In this document: one piece after another, positions 33,816-38,214 of the stretch
How the letters are laid out: each line of letters opens with the position of its first letter
Position numbering within the stretch: the stretch's first letter is position 1
DNA from: Planctomycetaceae bacterium
Lineage (GTDB): Bacteria > Planctomycetota > Planctomycetia > Planctomycetales > Planctomycetaceae
Direction: 5' to 3'
Assembly (NCBI GenBank): GCA_020850695.1
Contig: JADZEF010000318.1
Span: 1 to 38,214 of the forward strand
Length of the DNA stretch: 38,214 bases
The notes under the pieces: model-generated
The model's database searches: none
Told to the model about the DNA's origin: nothing
What the model saw: only the letters and a program-made list of their open reading frames with translations
Translations under genes and position numbers: made by a program

Positions 33816-34748
33816 TCAATCGGGTTCCGCATAGGTGCCTTTGGCTTCTCCGAAGGACCCAGAACGGGACACACGCCAGCGAGAAGCTTCCTCGCGGAAG
33901 AGGGTGAGGACGCTCTCGATCTCCGGCAAGGTCAACTCCACCTGCCACACGATCCGCTTCACCAGATGCTTCGAGAGGGCACGCGACCGACTGTCCTCGA
34001 CCGACAAATAGGCGGGAAACAGAGAAACGTCTTCCACTCCTTGGGGAGCCGTCTCCAGCACGACCCGGCACGGGCCGTCGCCCTGATTGAACGACGCAAC
34101 CCGCGGGAAGGGCTGCAAGCCGAGGCCCATCAAGATCGCTTCCAGAATTTCCCTCCCGGAATGCGCTTTGAACCGCGCCGCGTTCCACGTCAGCCAATCG
34201 CCGTGCCGACGGCTGTAGGCCCTCTGGCTCCGCCGGACTGCGACCGCCGCGGGCATGACGATGAGGAACCCCAGTTCCATGACGAAATGGAAGCGGTTCA
34301 GGGATTCGTTGGGCTTGAGCGCCTTCCTGTCCCACGGACGCAGAAGGTTGACCGCCGCATCTCGCTTGAGGCGGACCTGCGCGATGTAGTGCGGCAGCGC
34401 GTCGACCCGCTCCGGACCGAGTTGCGGCAGGTGGGCGAGCATGCCGAAGTAGTAAAACGACAGATATGCGAAGGTGCCCGCTAAGGCGCCGAGCGATCCT
34501 GCTACAGAGCCGTTGCGGCAATGTGCCTTGCCGATGCCGAGGTATAGCAGGCCTGCCATCACCAAGCCGGCCACCGCTGCATCGAGAACGGCATGGTAAT
34601 GCTCGTTGAGATACATCCAGTTCAGAACCCACCCGACACCGGCCGCGGCTGGTAAAAGCAAGAAGGCGACGATCGCGAGGCGAATGAGCGAAATGCCGTC
34701 ATCTCGAACGTAATGCGGCCGGCCGTCAAATGCCCGGGCGATGTTCAT
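33816..34748 (-). CDS. Membrane protein of unknown function
   Basis: 310 residues from the ATG at 34748; an ATG at 34787 is equally possible and neither has a ribosome site. After a short soluble start (MNIARAFDGRPHYVRDDGIS) come four hydrophobic segments: about 21-45, 57-72, 80-105 and, after a charged stretch, 152-172. The last 120 residues are soluble and include a Trp/charged helix (HLVKRIVWQVELTLPEIESVL). It lies 87 bp downstream of the SUKH gene on the same strand, so it may be in the toxin/immunity operon, but no link is proven. Confidence 0.7.
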   Translation of the reverse strand: MNIARAFDGRPHYVRDDGISLIRLAIVAFLLLPAAAGVGWVLNWMYLNEHYHAVLDAAVAGLVMAGLLYLGIGKAHCRNGSVAGSLGALAGTFAYLSFYYFGMLAHLPQLGPERVDALPHYIAQVRLKRDAAVNLLRPWDRKALKPNESLNRFHFVMELGFLIVMPAAVAVRRSQRAYSRRHGDWLTWNAARFKAHSGREILEAILMGLGLQPFPRVASFNQGDGPCRVVLETAPQGVEDVSLFPAYLSVEDSRSRALSKHLVKRIVWQVELTLPEIESVLTLFREEASRWRVSRSGSFGEAKGTYAEPD

Positions 34749-34835
34749 TGAATTGATCGAGTCTGGAGGCTGGGCACCGCCCACCATATGTGCCGCGTCG
34801 ATGGATGAGGCGTCGCGCCACCCAACATGTTAATT

Positions 34836-35372
34836 TCAGCGGTTTGCGACGTACTGGTGCTTTCGATCGCTTCGGACGAATGCCGTCACGTCCGATACGA
34901 TCAGGCGAATGAATTCCGAAAACTCCGGCGCCACAACCTTCACGGCCGTAGATCGACCGTCGTACTGGGCATTTCGGAGTGGTCCGGGCGGCAGAAACAA
35001 GACAGATCCCGTGCCACATTCGACGACGAACAGGCCTCCACCCCCCGTGGAACCGAAAGCACGCACCGGTGTCTCGCCATTTTGAAGGAGAACGGACTCA
35101 GGACGGGACGTCGAATCGTGTGAGGTGACTCTGTCCAAGGAATCGACGAAATACCCAACATGGACATCGGGAAGGCTGAACCCATCGCATTGACTGTAGA
35201 ATTCGCCGAGCCATCGTGAAACGCAGATCGGGATCGAGTCCTGCTGAAGGCGTTGAGTTGAGTCAGGTAAAGCTGCCCGAATCCGATTCTCACCGATCGG
35301 ATAGCCGAAGTTAATGGATGCCAACTTGGTCAGTTGAACGCTCATGTGCGTCAGAAGATCTTGCATGTTCAT
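34836..35372 (-). CDS. SUKH (SMI1/KNR4) protein, likely immunity protein
   Basis: 178 residues, cytoplasmic. Core elements are IPICVSRWLGEFYSQCDGFSLPDVHVGYF (LPxxxxxFYxxxNG-type element), AFGSTGGGGLFVVECGTGSVLFL and the terminal FSEFIRLIVSDVTAFVRS. It begins 17 bp after the stop of the surface protein carrying the nuclease-like C-terminal domain. SUKH proteins commonly protect the producer from nuclease toxins encoded immediately upstream, so an immunity role is the best explanation. Not closely similar to the SUKH protein at 27707. Confidence 0.82.
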   Translation of the reverse strand: MNMQDLLTHMSVQLTKLASINFGYPIGENRIRAALPDSTQRLQQDSIPICVSRWLGEFYSQCDGFSLPDVHVGYFVDSLDRVTSHDSTSRPESVLLQNGETPVRAFGSTGGGGLFVVECGTGSVLFLPPGPLRNAQYDGRSTAVKVVAPEFSEFIRLIVSDVTAFVRSDRKHQYVANR

Positions 35373-35389
35373 GTTGAGAAGACACCGGA

Positions 35390-38214
35390 TTACTGGAACC
35401 AGAATTGGCCGAACTCACCATCAATCACATCCGCGAACGCTTCGATTTGTACACGAGTTGCGTTGGGCGTGGCAGTCCGAAAATCAGCCCATCGGTTCGT
35501 GATTTGCTGATGGATGTTGTTGGCAGAACGACTCCCCTGCACCCCACGAAGATTCGATGGATGATGAAAATCAAAGTTATTGAACTCAGGATGGCCGATG
35601 TATTCTTGCGGAATGCGATGATGAACGTCCCAGTCATCAGGCAATCGCGACTTGCCCTGTTGATAACGATCAAACTGATACCTGCCACGATAGTTGTCAG
35701 CCGCAGGCCCTTGGGGCGTCGACGGATCCTCAGGGAGATCATCTGGCGGATCTCCTTCAGGTGTCAAATCTCCAGTGGCTGTGGCTTCCGCAGGAGCCGG
35801 AGCCGAATTAGCGTTTGTGGCGGCAACCTCGGGATCGATCGTCAACACAATGACCGGAATGCCCTTGACGGATGCCGCCGCGATCTGAATTCCTTGCGTG
35901 TTCTGTGCCAGAGAATTAGCGGACTGGACGATTTGATTTGTTGACTTGAGAACAGTGTCGCCAAGGTTCTGGCCGAATCGGACAGTGCCTTCAATGGCTT
36001 GCGTCAAGTCAGCCGCCACCAGTTGCATTCTGGAAAGCAGGGTCGGCCATTCGAGGGCCATTTCGGCCGCCAATGCCGGTGTGCGAAGCGTGAGTCTGGT
36101 GAGGATCGTGCCGCCGCCTGCGGTTCCGCCTCCACTCGAACCGCCGCCTCCCGATGAACCCCCGCTGTTGCCCCCCGAAGAACCTCCGTTCGCAGGCTGT
36201 AAATAGGCCATCGCAAAGTCATCCAATGCGTTCGCCGTCAAGGCGAATTGCGTGATCCCCGCGCCAAACGCCTGTCCTTGCTGGTATGCGCTGACCGGAA
36301 GTCCCGTCGCCGGATCGACCCCCGTGATGGCCACTGCTAACGAAGTTGCGCCGGACAGATCTTGGGCCAGGCTGAACCATGAGGCGTCCATCCCGTGCGT
36401 CTCGCGATACTCGAGCGCCTCTTGATATCCTCTGTACACAAGGCTGCCAGCGTAGGCCAATCCTGCGGCCGGGCTGATGACGGACAAGATGGCGATTTTG
36501 CCCCCTTCAATCAGCGTCTGATGAAGGACGGTTTGCGCCCCTTGCAACGCACCGACCGCGCGGTCGTAATTGTCGAGTTGTGCGCGTAATTGAGCGGCGG
36601 CCAGTCGCATCTCCGCATGGATCTCGTTCCATTGCTCTGCGGTGAAGTCAGTGGCGAGGCTTCCGACCTGAACTGGCAACTCGTCACACCGATCCATGAG
36701 GGCGCGATCGGCACTGCTCGTCCACCATTGCGCCTGCCGGAACTGACGCTCGCAGATCTGAGCCTCCATCCATGCGCGGTGGTAAAGCTGGAAACTGCCG
36801 ACGGCCGACTTCAACTGTGCAAGGAAGTCGTGCTTGTCCGTTTCAACGTCGTTCATCAGGACGGTTAGCTGATCGGCTCGCTCACGGGCCGCCGCGAGGG
36901 CCGTCTCAGCCGCTTCGACGTATCCCAGCAGGTCCGAATAACCCGTCGCGGTGACGGGAACAGATGCCGTTCCGACAATCGTGTCTACCCGGCTGCGATA
37001 TGCGTGAAAATCGGCCACGTCCGCCGCGGTGATCTCGAATCGCGTCATATCCTCTGCCGTCATCCCGGCAATGGGAGGCTCGACCGCCGTCGCGTCAACG
37101 GCGAGAACGACCGGCGGCTGGATGATCTCCAGGTGGACGGTTTCCTCGTCGTCATAAGATCCCGGATCGCTGACGCGATATCGGAACGAATCGTGGCCGA
37201 CGTACCCTTCGTTGGGGGTGTAGCGGAAGCCGCCGTCGGCGTCGAGTTCCAGTTCGCCATGCTCGGGAGCATCCACAATCCACGCTCCGAGGAAAATCGT
37301 CTCGTCATCCTCGTCCGTGTCGTTGCTCAGCACTCCCTGCTCACGGGTGACTTCCAACATCTGCTCGGCCCGGACGTAATAGGCGTCCGGCCTGGCGAAC
37401 GGTACCGCGTTGATGGGCTCGATCACCGCTTCGATGAGGGCGGAGCGTCCTCCCCGGTTGTCATGGACGTAATACTTGAAATGATCCGTGGTCGGCTCTG
37501 AGTTCGGGTCGGGTTCGTAACGGAAGCCTCCGGCGTTGTCGATCTCGATGGTTCCATGCGACACGTTCTCGACGACTTCCATGATGTGGAGTGTGTCCCC
37601 GTCCGGGTCGATCACTCCCGATTTCAGGCCATTGGACGAAGTGACTTCAAGATCTTCAGGAAAGTGGTAGGTGTAGCGGCGCGTGGTGTTGCTGGCGACT
37701 GGGTCGTGGTTGGGAGGCGTCGAGGGCGTCGAGACGGTAAGCGTTGTGGTGCGGGTAATAGCGTCCGCCTCCGTCATGTCGTCATCCCAGACCTTCAGCG
37801 TGACGGTGTACTCACCAACGGCGGCGTAGGTATGAGCAATGGCGATCCCGCTATTCGCAGTCCCGTCCGAGGACGCTCCATCACCCCACAGAATCTTCCA
37901 ATTCAACGTGTCCTGGGAGGGAGACACTCCGTCGGCAAAGCTGGCGTTGGCCGTGACCATCATGCCGACGGTCGGCGTGCTGTTGCTCAGCGAGAGTTGC
38001 CCACTCACCACCGGTGCGACGTTGTTGACCGTCAGCGCGACCGGATCAACGGTCCAGAAATTCGTTCCCTGCCATGCCTTGATGCGGACCTGGACATTGT
38101 CAGAGGGGGTCGTAGTCGGGTTGTCGTCAAGATACATGTGACTCAGGTTGACCTGAGCCTGGCCGTACGTATCAAACCGCTGAGGAGTCGGGGTAGAGCC
38201 TGGTTCGTCCCCCC
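35390..38214 (-). CDS. Large surface protein with PKD/cadherin-like repeats and C-terminal nuclease toxin domain (5' end cut)
   Basis: The reading frame is open through the window edge; the first internal Met (38137) lies within a domain, so the true start is outside. In order: end of one Ig/PKD-like domain, a PKD domain (LNWKILWGDGA, VGEYTVTLKVWDDD), two cadherin-like repeats (GTIEIDNAGGFRYEPD, HGELELDADGGFRYTPNEGY), a helical region of about 250 residues, a hydrophobic pretoxin-like segment (KIAILSVISPAAGLAYAG), a Gly/Ser linker (about 36080-36190) and a Pro-rich joint. The last 100 residues are an HNH-like module: DVHHRIPQ (about 35606-35629), DFHHPSNLRGV, HQQITNRW. This is the build of a polymorphic toxin. 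A SUKH gene follows. Confidence 0.85.
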   Translation of the reverse strand, partial: GDEPGSTPTPQRFDTYGQAQVNLSHMYLDDNPTTTPSDNVQVRIKAWQGTNFWTVDPVALTVNNVAPVVSGQLSLSNSTPTVGMMVTANASFADGVSPSQDTLNWKILWGDGASSDGTANSGIAIAHTYAAVGEYTVTLKVWDDDMTEADAITRTTTLTVSTPSTPPNHDPVASNTTRRYTYHFPEDLEVTSSNGLKSGVIDPDGDTLHIMEVVENVSHGTIEIDNAGGFRYEPDPNSEPTTDHFKYYVHDNRGGRSALIEAVIEPINAVPFARPDAYYVRAEQMLEVTREQGVLSNDTDEDDETIFLGAWIVDAPEHGELELDADGGFRYTPNEGYVGHDSFRYRVSDPGSYDDEETVHLEIIQPPVVLAVDATAVEPPIAGMTAEDMTRFEITAADVADFHAYRSRVDTIVGTASVPVTATGYSDLLGYVEAAETALAAARERADQLTVLMNDVETDKHDFLAQLKSAVGSFQLYHRAWMEAQICERQFRQAQWWTSSADRALMDRCDELPVQVGSLATDFTAEQWNEIHAEMRLAAAQLRAQLDNYDRAVGALQGAQTVLHQTLIEGGKIAILSVISPAAGLAYAGSLVYRGYQEALEYRETHGMDASWFSLAQDLSGATSLAVAITGVDPATGLPVSAYQQGQAFGAGITQFALTANALDDFAMAYLQPANGGSSGGNSGGSSGGGGSSGGGTAGGGTILTRLTLRTPALAAEMALEWPTLLSRMQLVAADLTQAIEGTVRFGQNLGDTVLKSTNQIVQSANSLAQNTQGIQIAAASVKGIPVIVLTIDPEVAATNANSAPAPAEATATGDLTPEGDPPDDLPEDPSTPQGPAADNYRGRYQFDRYQQGKSRLPDDWDVHHRIPQEYIGHPEFNNFDFHHPSNLRGVQGSRSANNIHQQITNRWADFRTATPNATRVQIEAFADVIDGEFGQFWFQ

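Overview
The window looks like chromosomal DNA of a high-GC planctomycete, probably class Planctomycetia. The genus cannot be read from it. The evidence is a DUF1559 pseudopilin-like protein with a prepilin leader and C-terminal H-X9-DG motif next to a small transthyretin-like lipoprotein, a cysteine-rich YTV-repeat surface protein, a Cache-type membrane Ser/Thr kinase, an MTEAEW-type paralogous protein, many genes without a clear Shine-Dalgarno site, and many secreted proteins of unknown function. No rRNA, tRNA or CRISPR array was seen.

Layout. Positions 361-4791 (+) hold a tandem pair of secreted beta-rich proteins, then a translationally coupled pair of a possible permuted papain-fold protein and a gluzincin metallopeptidase, closed by a strong bidirectional terminator shared with the convergent YTV gene (5035-6378, -). 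Positions 6922-10564 hold a CDP-alcohol phosphatidyltransferase (+), a small secreted protein (-) and the kinase (-). Positions 11103-15472 (+) hold the DUF1559 protein, a lipoprotein, an MFS transporter and an overlapping M24 creatinase-like hydrolase. Positions 15773-19025 hold a bestrophin and a universal stress protein (-), divergent from an NhaR-like LysR regulator (+), with dyads between them.

Positions 19062-29824 are repeat-rich. Two different REP-associated tyrosine transposases (RAYTs) lie about 2.5 kb apart, each framed by its own palindromic repeat family, and further copies of the second family lie at the 3' ends of downstream genes. Between them are an aldo/keto reductase, two leucine-rich-repeat proteins, a MenC-like enolase-superfamily enzyme, a small-protein/HNH pair, a SUKH (SMI1/KNR4) protein and several hypotheticals. 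Two unrelated minus-strand genes (reductase and MenC) have in-phase 7-bp tandem repeats directly before the start codon.

Positions 29831-33743 hold an unusual Hsp70 with a Pro/Ala-rich tail and embedded zinc ribbon, divergent from a secreted STN-like protein. The end of the window (33816-38214, -) carries the best candidate system. A large surface protein, cut by the window edge, has PKD and cadherin-like repeats and a C-terminal HNH-like nuclease module. It is followed after 17 bp by a SUKH-family protein, the arrangement of a polymorphic toxin and its immunity protein, and then by a membrane protein of unknown function.
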